Shown here: positions 17,841 to 26,289 of the stretch, one piece after another
Numbering within the stretch: position 1 is the stretch's first letter
Layout of the letters: each line of letters begins with the position of its first letter
Origin: Trinickia violacea
GTDB lineage: Bacteria; Pseudomonadota; Gammaproteobacteria; Burkholderiales; Burkholderiaceae
Assembly (NCBI RefSeq): GCF_005280735.1
Contig: NZ_CP040078.1
Span: 1,736,001 to 1,800,000, forward strand
DNA length: 64,000 nt
Direction: 5' to 3'
Notes under the pieces: generated by a model
Told to the model about the DNA's origin: nothing
The model's database searches: none
Seen by the model: the letters and a program-made list of their open reading frames with translations, nothing else
Translations under genes and position numbers: made by a program

Positions 17841-17870
17841 ATTGACGTTTACGTCAATGTAGCGTGAAAT
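17841..17870 (+). promoter_or_regulatory. liu promoter with overlapping operator dyad
   Basis: ATTGACGT-TT-ACGTCAAT at 17841-17858 is a perfect dyad with 8-bp arms. TTGACG (17842-17847), 17 bp and TGAAAT (17865-17870) form a sigma-70-like promoter for liuA that overlaps the dyad. A repressor bound here would cover the -35 box. The dyad is the natural target of the divergent TetR protein (inference). Confidence 0.7.
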
Positions 17871-17961
17871 TCGCGGTGTTCGAGCGCAACATAGGCGGCG
17901 GGCCACGAGCCTGCCAATGCCGCAATGCCACATCGCGCTTCCCAACTTCGAGGAGACATCA

Positions 17962-19143
17962 ATGAGCAATCTGCCTGGACTGCAATTCCCGCTTGGCGAA
18001 GACATCGAAATGCTGCGCGATACGCTCGCGAACTTCGCCGCGAAGGAAATCGCGCCGCGCGCGGGCGAAATCGACCGCACCGACCAGTTCCCGATGGACC
18101 TGTGGCGCAAGTTCGGCGAGCTCGGCGTGCTCGGCATGACGGTCTCCGAGGAGTACGGCGGCGCGAACATGGGCTATACGGCGCACATGGTCGCGATGGA
18201 GGAGATTTCGCGCGCGTCGGCGTCGGTCGGACTTTCTTACGGTGCGCATTCGAACCTGTGCGTGAACCAGATCCACCGCAACGGCACCGAAGCGCAGAAG
18301 CGCAAGTACCTGCCGAAGCTCGTTTCCGGCGAGCACGTCGGCGCGCTCGCGATGAGCGAGCCGAACGCCGGCTCGGACGTCGTCAGCATGAAGCTGCGCG
18401 CCGACAAGCGCGGCGACCACTATGTGCTGAACGGCACCAAGATGTGGATCACGAACGGCCCGGATTGCGACACGCTCGTCGTCTACGCGAAGACCGACGT
18501 CGACGCCGGCCCGAAGGGCATCACGGCGTTCATCGTCGAAAAGGGCATGAAAGGGTTCTCGGTCGCGCAGAAGCTCGACAAGCTCGGCATGCGCGGCTCG
18601 CATACCGGTGAGCTCGTGTTCGAGAACGTCGAGGTGCCCGAAGAGAACATTCTCGGCCAGCTCAACGGCGGCGTGAAGGTGCTGATGAGCGGCCTCGATT
18701 ACGAGCGCGCGGTGCTCGCGGGCGGCCCGACGGGCATCATGCTCGCGTGCATGGATGCGGTCGTGCCGTATATCCACGATCGCAAGCAGTTCGGCCAATC
18801 GATCGGCGAATTCCAGCTGATTCAAGGCAAGGTCGCCGACATGTATACGACGCTGCAAGCCTGCCGCGCGTATCTGTATGCGGTGGGCCGCCAGCTCGAC
18901 ACCATCGGCAGCGACCACGTTCGCCAAGTCCGCAAGGATTGCGCAGGCGTGATCCTCTACACGGCCGAGAAGGCGACGTGGATGGCCGGCGAGGCGATTC
19001 AGATCCTCGGCGGCAATGGCTACATCAACGAGTACCCGGTGGGCCGCCTGTGGCGCGATGCGAAGCTCTATGAAATCGGTGCGGGCACGAGCGAAGTGCG
19101 CCGCATGCTGATCGGCCGCGAACTGTTTGCCGAAACGCTTTGA
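17962..19143 (+). CDS. liuA: Isovaleryl-CoA dehydrogenase
   Basis: A 393-residue acyl-CoA dehydrogenase that oxidises isovaleryl-CoA to 3-methylcrotonyl-CoA with FAD and passes electrons to ETF. GLDYERAVLAGGPTGI places the catalytic glutamate (E248) where isovaleryl-CoA dehydrogenases have it, rather than at the C-terminal position of other family members. ALAMSEPNAGSDVVSM and WITNGPDCDTLVVYAKT are FAD contacts, and YEIGAGTSEVRRMLIGRE is the C-terminal signature. GAGGAGA precedes the ATG at 17962. It is first in the liu operon. Confidence 0.95.
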   Translation: MSNLPGLQFPLGEDIEMLRDTLANFAAKEIAPRAGEIDRTDQFPMDLWRKFGELGVLGMTVSEEYGGANMGYTAHMVAMEEISRASASVGLSYGAHSNLCVNQIHRNGTEAQKRKYLPKLVSGEHVGALAMSEPNAGSDVVSMKLRADKRGDHYVLNGTKMWITNGPDCDTLVVYAKTDVDAGPKGITAFIVEKGMKGFSVAQKLDKLGMRGSHTGELVFENVEVPEENILGQLNGGVKVLMSGLDYERAVLAGGPTGIMLACMDAVVPYIHDRKQFGQSIGEFQLIQGKVADMYTTLQACRAYLYAVGRQLDTIGSDHVRQVRKDCAGVILYTAEKATWMAGEAIQILGGNGYINEYPVGRLWRDAKLYEIGAGTSEVRRMLIGRELFAETL

Positions 19144-19174
19144 GCTTGAACGCCGCCGCACGGAGCCACACGAC

Positions 19175-20782
19175 ATGCCGATCATCGAAACCAAGCTGAA
19201 CCCGCGCTCGGACGACTTCCGGGCCAACGCCGCCGCGCTCGAAGCGCTCGTCGCCGATCTGCGCGCGAAGATCGAGCATGTCGCGCTGGGCGGCGGTCAA
19301 GCCGCGCGCGACAAGCACGTCTCGCGCGGCAAGCTGCTGCCGCGCGATCGCATCGCGCAACTGCTCGACCCCGGCACGCCGTTCCTCGAGTTCTCGCAGC
19401 TCGCCGCGTTCGGCATGTATCACGATGCCGCGCCGGGCGCGGGTGTGATCACGGGGATCGGCCGCATCGCGGGGCAGGAGTGCGTGATCGTCTGCAACGA
19501 CGCGACGGTCAAGGGCGGCACCTATTATCCGGTCACGGTGAAGAAGCACGTGCGTGCGCAGGAGATTGCGCAGGAAAACCGGTTGCCGTGCGTGTACCTG
19601 GTCGATTCGGGCGGTGCGAACCTGCCTAACCAAGACGAAGTGTTTCCCGATCGCGATCACTTCGGGCGCATCTTCTACAACCAGGCGAATCTGTCGTCGC
19701 AAGGCATTGCGCAGATCGCGGTGGTGATGGGTTCGTGCACGGCGGGCGGCGCGTACGTGCCCGCGATGAGCGACGAATCGATCATCGTCAAGAATCAAGG
19801 GACGATTTTTCTGGGCGGTCCGCCGCTCGTGAAAGCGGCGACCGGCGAGGAAGTGAGCGCCGAGGATCTCGGCGGCGGCGACGTGCACACGCGCTTGTCC
19901 GGCGTGGCCGACCATCTCGCGCAGAACGACGCTCACGCGCTTTCGATCGCGCGCAACATCGTCGGCAAGCTCAACCGCGTGAAGCAGCCGAGCGTGGCGT
20001 TGCAGGAACCGAAGCCGCCGCGTCACGACGCCCAAAGCCTCTACGGCGTGATTCCCGTCGATACGCGCAAGCCGTTCGATGTGCGCGAGGTGATCGCGCG
20101 CATCGTCGACGATTCCGCTTTCGACGAATTCAAAGCCCGCTACGGCACGACGCTCGTCACGGGCTTCGCGCATATCTGGGGGCACCCGGTCGGGATCATC
20201 GCGAACAACGGCATTCTGTTTTCCGAATCGGCACTGAAGGGCGCGCATTTCATCGAGCTGTGCTGCCAGCGCAAGATTCCGCTCGTGTTCCTGCAGAACA
20301 TCACGGGCTTCATGGTGGGCCGCAAATACGAGAACGAAGGCATCGCGCGCAACGGCGCGAAGATGGTGACGGCGGTGGCCACGGCGAAGGTGCCGAAGTT
20401 CACGGTGATCATCGGCGGCTCGTTCGGCGCGGGCAACTACGGCATGTGCGGCCGCGCGTATTCGCCGCGCTTCCTGTGGATGTGGCCGAACGCGCGCATC
20501 TCGGTGATGGGCGGCGAGCAGGCCGCATCCGTGCTCGCGACGGTCAAGCGCGACGGCATCGAAGCGAAGGGCGGCGCGTGGTCGGCCGACGAGGAAGAGG
20601 CGTTCAAGAAGCCGATCCGCGATCAATACGAGCACCAGGGCCACCCGTACTACGCAAGCGCACGCTTGTGGGACGACGGCGTGATCGATCCGGCGCAGAC
20701 GCGCGACGTGCTCGGGCTCGGCTTGTCGGCGGCGATGAACGCGCCGATCGAAGACACGCGCTTCGGCGTGTTCCGGATGTGA
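19175..20782 (+). CDS. liuB: Methylcrotonyl-CoA carboxylase, carboxyltransferase (beta) subunit
   Basis: A 535-residue carboxyltransferase that moves CO2 from biotin to 3-methylcrotonyl-CoA. CVYLVDSGGANLPNQDEVFPDRDHFGRIFYNQA and the GGSFGAGNYGMCGRAYSPRFLWMWPNARISVMGG block are typical of MccB. It partners with the biotin-bearing subunit encoded two genes downstream. Start ATG at 19175 begins the conserved MPIIETKLNP; the intergenic gap to liuA is 31 bp. Confidence 0.95.
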   Translation: MPIIETKLNPRSDDFRANAAALEALVADLRAKIEHVALGGGQAARDKHVSRGKLLPRDRIAQLLDPGTPFLEFSQLAAFGMYHDAAPGAGVITGIGRIAGQECVIVCNDATVKGGTYYPVTVKKHVRAQEIAQENRLPCVYLVDSGGANLPNQDEVFPDRDHFGRIFYNQANLSSQGIAQIAVVMGSCTAGGAYVPAMSDESIIVKNQGTIFLGGPPLVKAATGEEVSAEDLGGGDVHTRLSGVADHLAQNDAHALSIARNIVGKLNRVKQPSVALQEPKPPRHDAQSLYGVIPVDTRKPFDVREVIARIVDDSAFDEFKARYGTTLVTGFAHIWGHPVGIIANNGILFSESALKGAHFIELCCQRKIPLVFLQNITGFMVGRKYENEGIARNGAKMVTAVATAKVPKFTVIIGGSFGAGNYGMCGRAYSPRFLWMWPNARISVMGGEQAASVLATVKRDGIEAKGGAWSADEEEAFKKPIRDQYEHQGHPYYASARLWDDGVIDPAQTRDVLGLGLSAAMNAPIEDTRFGVFRM

Positions 20783-20805
20783 CGGCGGCGAGACAGGAGA
20801 CAGAC

Positions 20806-21591
20806 ATGCCATACGAAATGCTGAACGTCGAGTTTGCCGAGCGCATCGCGACGGTGACGCTCAATCGTCCCGAAGTCCGCAATGCGTTCAACGAGGCGAT
20901 GATCGCCGAGCTGACCGACGTGTTTACCGCGCTCAATACGCACGACGAGATTCGCGCGGTCGTGCTCGCGGCGAACGGTGCCGCGTTTTGCGCGGGCGCG
21001 GACCTGAACTGGATGAAGAAAATGGCGACGTTCTCCGATGCGGAGAATCGCGCCGATGCGAAGCGCCTCGCGAACATGTTGGCTGCGATCTACCGCTGCA
21101 CGAAGCCGGTTGTCGCGCGTGTCTCCGGCGATGTTTACGCGGGCGGCATGGGCCTGATCGCGGCAAGCGACATCGTCGTTTCCGTCGACACCGCACGCTT
21201 CTGCCTTTCCGAAGCACGCCTTGGCCTCATTCCCGCCACGATCGCGCCATACGTGATTCGCGCGCTCGGCGAACGCGCGTCGCGCCGCTACTTCACGACG
21301 GCCGAGCAGTTCGATTGCGCGACGGCGCTGCGTCTTGGCTTCATCCATGAGGCTGTGAGCGCCGACGAACTCGATGCCACTGTGCAAAAGCTCACGCAGA
21401 CGCTTTGCTCGAACGGACCGAGCGCGGTGCGTGATTCGAAGCAGCTCGTGCAGGATGTCGCGGGCCGCGTGCTCGATGAAGCGCTGCTCGACGATACGGC
21501 GGAACGCATTGCACGTGTGCGCGCCGGTGTCGAAGGACGCGAAGGTGTCGCGTCCTTCCTCGAAAAGCGCACCCCCGTGTGGCGCGATTGA
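20806..21591 (+). CDS. liuC: Methylglutaconyl-CoA hydratase (enoyl-CoA hydratase family)
   Basis: A 261-residue crotonase-fold enzyme that hydrates 3-methylglutaconyl-CoA to HMG-CoA. AAFCAGADLNWMKKMATFSDAEN is the oxyanion loop seen in AUH/LiuC, and VSGDVYAGGMGLIAASDIVV and FCLSEARLGLIPATIAPYV are conserved. GACAGGAGA precedes the ATG at 20806. Lying between the two carboxylase subunit genes is the usual liu order. Confidence 0.93.
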   Translation: MPYEMLNVEFAERIATVTLNRPEVRNAFNEAMIAELTDVFTALNTHDEIRAVVLAANGAAFCAGADLNWMKKMATFSDAENRADAKRLANMLAAIYRCTKPVVARVSGDVYAGGMGLIAASDIVVSVDTARFCLSEARLGLIPATIAPYVIRALGERASRRYFTTAEQFDCATALRLGFIHEAVSADELDATVQKLTQTLCSNGPSAVRDSKQLVQDVAGRVLDEALLDDTAERIARVRAGVEGREGVASFLEKRTPVWRD

Positions 21592-21653
21592 CTCCGGCAT
21601 CGCTGTTAGCCTTTCGCCCTTAGCCGAATCCCAGCCTCTTTGCGAGACCTTTC

Positions 21654-23660
21654 ATGTTCAACAAGATTCTGATTGCGAACCGCGGCGAAATTGCCTGCCG
21701 CGTCGCCGCAACCTGCAAGCGGCTCGGCATCGTGAGCGTCGCCGTCTATTCGGATGCGGACGCGAACGCGAAACACGTCGCCGCGTGCGACGAAGCCGTG
21801 CATATCGGCGGCTCGACGGCGGCGGAAAGCTATCTGCGGATCGAACGCATCATCGAAGCGGCGAAGAAGACCGGCGCGCAAGCGGTGCATCCGGGCTACG
21901 GCTTCTTGTCCGAGAACGAGGATTTCGCGCACGCCTGCGAAGCAGCGGGCATCGTGTTCATTGGACCGCCGGTCAGCGCGATTGCGGCGATGGGCTCGAA
22001 GGCGGCGGCGAAGGCGCTGATGCACGCGGCGGCGGTGCCGCTCGTGCCGGGCTACCACGGCGACGATCAAGAGCCGCAGTTGCTGCAGCGCGAGGCCGAT
22101 ACGATCGGCTACCCCGTGCTGCTGAAGGCGAGCGCGGGCGGCGGCGGCAAGGGCATGCGCGTCGTCGAGAAGAGCGCGGACTTCGCGGCCGCGCTCGCGT
22201 CGTGCAAGCGCGAGGCGGCGTCGAGCTTCGGCAACGACCGCGTGCTGATCGAGAAGTACCTGACGCGTCCGCGTCACGTCGAAGTGCAGGTGTTCGCCGA
22301 CCAGCACGGCGGCGCGGTCTATCTGTTCGACCGCGACTGTTCCGTGCAGCGCCGCCACCAGAAGGTGCTCGAGGAAGCGCCCGCGCCGGGACTCTCCGCC
22401 GAGCTGCGCCGCGAGATGGGCGAGGCGGCGGTGGCGGCGGCGCGCGCGGTCGAGTATGTCGGCGCGGGCACCGTCGAATTCATCATGACCGGCGACGCGT
22501 TCTACTTCATGGAGATGAACACGCGCTTGCAGGTCGAGCACCCGGTCACCGAGATGGTGACGGGACAGGATCTCGTCGAATGGCAATTGCGCGTGGCCGC
22601 GGGTGAACCGTTGCCGCTGAAGCAGGATCAGCTCAAGCTCGACGGTCACGCGATCGAAGCGCGCATCTACGCGGAAAACCCCGCGCGCGGCTTCCTGCCG
22701 TCGACGGGCGCCCTCAAGCATCTGCGCATGCCCGAGGGTGTCGAGTTCACGATCGGCGAGACGACGCGCGCGCCGGTCCGGATCGACAGCGGCGTTCGCG
22801 AAGGCGACACGATCACGCCGTTCTACGATCCGATGATCGCCAAGCTGATCGTGCACGGCGCGGATCGCGACGAGGCGCTCGCGCGCATGAATCGCGCGCT
22901 GCGCGCGTGTGAAGTGGTCGGGCCGCATACGAACGTGGAGTTTCTGCAGCGCATCGTCACGAGCGAGCCGTTCGCGACGGCGGATCTGGATACGGGCCTC
23001 ATTGAGCGTCACCACGACGCGCTGTTCGCGCCGGCGCAAAAGCCGTTCAAGGAGGCGGTCGCGCTCGCGTGCGCCGCGTTGATGACGCGCGAGGGCGGCG
23101 TCGCGCACGGCGCTTCGCCGTGGGATGCGCTGTCGCACTGGCGGCTGAACGGCAGCTATCGGCAGAAGATCGAATGGCGCGACACGGAGACGGACAGCGC
23201 CTTCGCAGCGACGTACGTGCGCGACGGCGCGTTGCGTTCGCTCGAGTATGCGGGCGCCAGCGAGCCTTTCAAGTGGCAAGCGGGTGAGGGCGCACACGAG
23301 TTCCGCGCGACGATCGGCGACTCGCGCGTGAAGGGCCGAGTGTTCATCGACGGCGATGTCTTTCACGTGTTCTGTCAAGGCGCCGCGCTGGCGTTCGAAT
23401 GGAAGAACCTGCTCGCGCATGCGGCGGACACCGAACACGGCGAAGGGCGCTTGACCGCGCCGATGCCGGGCAAGGTGATCGCGGTGCTGGTCGAGCCGGG
23501 CGCGGTGGTCGAGAAGGGTGCACCGCTGATCGTGATGGAAGCGATGAAGATGGAGCACACGATCGGTGCGCCGGCGGCGGGCAAGGTGGCCGAGGTGCTG
23601 TATGCGGTCGGCGATCAGGTCACCGACGGTGCGCAGTTGCTCGTGATGGAAGTCGAATGA
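21654..23660 (+). CDS. liuD: Methylcrotonyl-CoA carboxylase, biotin carboxylase/BCCP (alpha) subunit
   Basis: A 668-residue biotin enzyme. Order of domains: biotin carboxylase N-terminal, ATP-grasp (KASAGGGGKGMRVV; EEAPAPGL; MEMNTRLQVEHPVTE), the BC-BT linker, and a C-terminal biotinyl domain with EAMKMEH, where the biotin lysine is K632. It carboxylates biotin with ATP and bicarbonate and works with the liuB product. Distance to liuC is 62 bp. HMG-CoA lyase (liuE), the last step, does not follow in this window. Confidence 0.95.
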   Translation: MFNKILIANRGEIACRVAATCKRLGIVSVAVYSDADANAKHVAACDEAVHIGGSTAAESYLRIERIIEAAKKTGAQAVHPGYGFLSENEDFAHACEAAGIVFIGPPVSAIAAMGSKAAAKALMHAAAVPLVPGYHGDDQEPQLLQREADTIGYPVLLKASAGGGGKGMRVVEKSADFAAALASCKREAASSFGNDRVLIEKYLTRPRHVEVQVFADQHGGAVYLFDRDCSVQRRHQKVLEEAPAPGLSAELRREMGEAAVAAARAVEYVGAGTVEFIMTGDAFYFMEMNTRLQVEHPVTEMVTGQDLVEWQLRVAAGEPLPLKQDQLKLDGHAIEARIYAENPARGFLPSTGALKHLRMPEGVEFTIGETTRAPVRIDSGVREGDTITPFYDPMIAKLIVHGADRDEALARMNRALRACEVVGPHTNVEFLQRIVTSEPFATADLDTGLIERHHDALFAPAQKPFKEAVALACAALMTREGGVAHGASPWDALSHWRLNGSYRQKIEWRDTETDSAFAATYVRDGALRSLEYAGASEPFKWQAGEGAHEFRATIGDSRVKGRVFIDGDVFHVFCQGAALAFEWKNLLAHAADTEHGEGRLTAPMPGKVIAVLVEPGAVVEKGAPLIVMEAMKMEHTIGAPAAGKVAEVLYAVGDQVTDGAQLLVMEVE

Positions 23661-23715
23661 CGCCGGTTGTGGCTTGAGATGGCTTAGTCAATTCGACGTA
23701 TGCGTTCGGCGTGCG

Positions 23716-24516
23716 TCATCCGAGGCGCGGATAGCCGGCTGCCCGCGCCTCGTCTTCCAACTGCTCGATGCGTGCGTAATCGGCTAGCGAGAGCGTCGAA
23801 AAGCGTTTGAGACGCAAGCGCTGCGCGAGCGGCGCATCCGCTGCGATCGCATCATTCAACGCCTCGCGTATCGGCTCGATGAGCGTTTTCGGAGCCGCGC
23901 GTGACGCGATCAACGGCAAGCCGGGCGACGCCGCGGTGAAGCCGATTTCCCTGACAGACTGGGCCAAGTCCGGCAGATGGTCGCGCACGAAGGCCATCGT
24001 TACGCAGTCGATCGAGGCGACTTCCGCGTGCCCTTGCGCGAGTGCGCGCAGCGACTCGATGTGTGAGCCTGTGCGCACGACGCCGCCGAAGAACACCCCA
24101 TCGCGTGCAAACGGTGCCGCCGCGTGCCGCAGCACATTCATTCCGCTATTCGAATCGTCCTGGTTACATGCCGCGCGCAGACCGCGGCACGCTTCGAGCG
24201 TCTGTGCGCTCACATGGCGGCCGGTTATGAGCACGCCGCGGTAGTTGGCGCCGTCGCAGCCGGGTGCTTCGAAGTGCGGTGTCGCGACCAGTTGCACGTG
24301 CTCGTGCAGGCCATGCATGAGCGGGTAGCCGCACGTCTGCGAAATCAGGAGATCGGTGCGGCGCCAAAAGGCATGCAGGTCATCGCCGGGATCGGTGATG
24401 CGAATGCCGGTTCCGTCAACGCCCAGCGCGCGCAAGACGTGACGCAGCAGCGAACGCCAGTCCGCGGCGAGTGAGGGACTGACGTTGTACATGGGGAGGG
24501 CGGCGAGCCAGGTCAT
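23716..24516 (-). CDS. PhnD/SsuA-like substrate-binding-domain protein without signal peptide
   Basis: A 266-residue protein of the phosphonate-binding (PhnD-like) superfamily. It starts with ALPMYNVSPSLAADW, has TDLLISQTCGYPL and YRGVLITGRH in the ligand cleft region, and SGMNVLRHAAAP and VASIDCVTMAF typical of the second lobe. No signal peptide and no transporter genes nearby, so it may act in the cytoplasm or as a sensor-like protein. Ligand unknown. It converges with liuD. Confidence 0.75.
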   Translation of the reverse strand: MTWLAALPMYNVSPSLAADWRSLLRHVLRALGVDGTGIRITDPGDDLHAFWRRTDLLISQTCGYPLMHGLHEHVQLVATPHFEAPGCDGANYRGVLITGRHVSAQTLEACRGLRAACNQDDSNSGMNVLRHAAAPFARDGVFFGGVVRTGSHIESLRALAQGHAEVASIDCVTMAFVRDHLPDLAQSVREIGFTAASPGLPLIASRAAPKTLIEPIREALNDAIAADAPLAQRLRLKRFSTLSLADYARIEQLEDEARAAGYPRLG

Positions 24517-24698
24517 GGGCGTGATTGTCGGGTATTTCGGTTGCGTCCGCAGTGAATGGATCGCGACATGCGCACGAATGCTTGGTGTAACAAGTCTTTT
24601 GCTTGTCGATCAGTTTAACTTAGAGGTTGACCTCAATAAAATGCATTCACCTGGCAAGAACAGCAGTTCTCGGTCAATCTAGATCATTGAGGTGAATC

Positions 24699-25010
24699 AT
24701 GAACTCCGTTATCAAGGTCATTGGAATCGCAGCGGTCATAGTCGCTCCTGTCGTCGCCGTCGCGCAATCGAACACTCCAGTTACGCGTGCGCAAGTGCGT
24801 AGTGAACTCGTTCATGTCGAGAAGGCGGGCTATCGCGTAGGCGATGGCGATCAAGCTCAGTACCCGACGCAGATCGAAGCGGCCGAGGCACGTTTGGCTG
24901 CGCGAAACGCGGCACAAAGCGGATTCGGTGGTGTCGCCGGTGGTTCGTCGGGGGCTGGCCGTCCGGCTGCTTCGGGTGCCGAGTGGAATGCCATGTACAC
25001 TCGCCCGTAA
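24699..25010 (+). CDS. DUF4148 small secreted protein
   Basis: A 103-residue protein with a signal peptide ending AVAQS (about 23). The DUF4148 core VTRAQVRSELVHVEKAGYR is followed by QYPTQIEAAEARLAA and a glycine-rich tail with SGFGG. DUF4148 proteins are abundant in Burkholderiaceae and are thought to be periplasmic; function unknown. First of five members in the next 8 kb. Confidence 0.88.
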   Translation: MNSVIKVIGIAAVIVAPVVAVAQSNTPVTRAQVRSELVHVEKAGYRVGDGDQAQYPTQIEAAEARLAARNAAQSGFGGVAGGSSGAGRPAASGAEWNAMYTRP

Positions 25011-25053
25011 TCACAACCTCGTGAGGCCGCAGTCGCGACCAAGCGTAATACGA

Positions 25054-25085
25054 ACCGGCAGTCGGCTAAAGAGCGGGCTGCCGGT
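25054..25085. other. Stem-loop between two small genes
   Basis: ACCGGCAG (25054-25061) pairs with CTGCCGGT (25078-25085) across a 16-base loop. There is no T run, so it could be a weak terminator for the DUF4148 gene or a leader structure of the next gene. Confidence 0.35.
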
Positions 25086-25121
25086 GATGCCGTAAACGAT
25101 GGGTCAGTTGGAGAAGCGGAA

Positions 25122-25322
25122 ATGAAATTCTCGGTGAAGCAAACCATTCGCTCGGACGATGTATCTAGAGTCGAGCGTGCGATGAAGACCGTCGACGCCG
25201 ACGCGAAGGTGTCCGTCGACGTTGGCGCAAATACGGTGAGTGTGGATTCGTGGCTGATGCCCGAAGAATTCTTCGTTGCCTTCGACGACGAAGATTATGA
25301 AGTGACCATTATCGAAGGATAG
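25122..25322 (+). CDS. Small HMA-like (copper-chaperone fold) protein lacking the CxxC
   Basis: A 66-residue acidic protein. The pattern KFSVKQTIRSDDVSRVERAMKTVD followed by KVSVDVGANTVSVDSW resembles the beta-alpha-beta-beta-alpha-beta order of heavy-metal-associated domains, including the 'V-x-x-x-x-x-V-x-V' strand. The metal-binding CxxC between strand 1 and helix 1 is replaced by RSDD, so metal binding by the usual site is not expected. GGAGAAG precedes the ATG at 25122. Role unknown. Confidence 0.6.
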   Translation: MKFSVKQTIRSDDVSRVERAMKTVDADAKVSVDVGANTVSVDSWLMPEEFFVAFDDEDYEVTIIEG

Positions 25323-25500
25323 TTCGCGGGTGCGGACGATAGCGGTTTGCGGCCGGCCGTGCCGCTGGCGGATCTGGACGGATTCAATCGGAAGACGCCG
25401 AGCGATCGACGTGCACCGCCAGGCACGCTGACACGGCACACGAGGCGTTGGCACAGGACGTGTATATCACCACCTCTACCGAAGCACAGTGGCCTGTGTT

Positions 25501-25881
25501 TCACGAGCCGAAATAAATAGTGCAGTAGCTGACAGGTCCGACGCAGGTCGAGGGACTTGCGGGATGCGTATCCTGTTTTTTGTGGCCGGAATCGTTCGTG
25601 CCTTTCATTTCGGGGCCCATGCCACTGTCGCTTTTTTGTTGCTGGGGCGTGGCGGCTTGCTGTTCGGCATCCTGGGCGGCTACCTTCGCCTCCGCGGCCT
25701 GGATATCGGCAGGATAGTTCACGTCGTTCTCAGACGCCGGATTGTATCCGGCCTGTTCGATCCTGACGAGGGCGGCGCGGACCTGTGCGCGGGTGAGCGG
25801 GACGGACCCGGACTGCGCAAAAGTCGCTGTGGAGCCGACAACCGCACTGAGCGTCAATGCCAGCAGGGCTAGCTTTTTCAT
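25501..25881 (-). CDS. DUF4148 secreted protein with a C-terminal CX6C tail (paralogue A)
   Basis: A 126-residue protein: signal peptide to about residue 23 (FAQS), DUF4148 core LTRAQVRAALVRIEQAGYN and NYPADIQAAEAKVAA, a Q/K/H-rich linker, and the tail STCVGPVSYCTIYFGS with two cysteines six residues apart. AAGGAG precedes the ATG at 25881. The DNA for the tail is nearly identical to that of the neighbour at 25948. The tail could form a small disulfide loop in the periplasm (inference). Confidence 0.85.
   Translation of the reverse strand: MKKLALLALTLSAVVGSTATFAQSGSVPLTRAQVRAALVRIEQAGYNPASENDVNYPADIQAAEAKVAAQDAEQQAATPQQQKSDSGMGPEMKGTNDSGHKKQDTHPASPSTCVGPVSYCTIYFGS
25505..25551. repeat. Direct repeat copy 1, about 47 bp (tail of paralogue A)
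   Basis: From GAGCCG through GCAGGTCGA, this segment matches 25952-25998 with four mismatches by eye. It encodes the CX6C tail and includes the stop codon region. Confidence 0.8.
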
Positions 25882-25947
25882 GATCTTGACTCCTTCCAAC
25901 AAGGGACCCGGTTTGCCGGGAAACCGTGAAACACGTTGATGTATGGC

Positions 25948-26289
25948 TCAAGAGCCGGAATAAATAGTGCAGAAGCTGACAGGTCCAACGCAGGTTGACG
26001 GATCTGAAGGAGGCGTTTCCCGTTTGATGTGGCTGGCATCGCTGGTGCCTGTCGTTGCACTACCCATCCCACCGTCGCTGTTTTGCTGCTTGAGTCGCGC
26101 GACTTGCTGTTCAAAGATCGGTGCAACGTCGGGGTATGACGTTTCACTCACGAAATTCCTGCCGTTGCGCTCGGCTTCAATCAACTCCTGCCGCACCTGC
26201 GCCCGCGTCTTTTCTTGAGCATGCGAGTTGATCGCAATACTCGATCCGGCGACGAGAATAAGGGTGAAAATCATGGTTTTCGTATTCAC
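25948..26289 (-). CDS. DUF4148 secreted protein with a C-terminal CX6C tail (paralogue B)
   Basis: A 113-residue protein starting at GTG 26289: GGAG lies 6 bases before it, while a TTG at 26301 lies on the ribosome site and an ATG at 26274 lacks one. The signal peptide ends near SHAQE, then the core KTRAQVRQELIEAERNGRN with the variant TSYPDVAPIFEQQVARL, and the tail STCVGPVSFCTIYSGS. The body is diverged from paralogue A, but the tail is almost the same. Confidence 0.8.
   Translation of the reverse strand: MNTKTMIFTLILVAGSSIAINSHAQEKTRAQVRQELIEAERNGRNFVSETSYPDVAPIFEQQVARLKQQNSDGGMGSATTGTSDASHIKRETPPSDPSTCVGPVSFCTIYSGS
25952..25998. repeat. Direct repeat copy 2, about 47 bp (tail of paralogue B)
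   Basis: Partner of the repeat at 25505-25551, with about four substitutions. It shows tandem duplication of the gene or conversion of the 3' end. Confidence 0.8.

Noticed and set aside
24623..24634. GAGGT-TG-ACCTC dyad before the first DUF4148 gene
   Set aside because: Arms of only five bases, no second copy and no regulator gene adjacent; may be chance.
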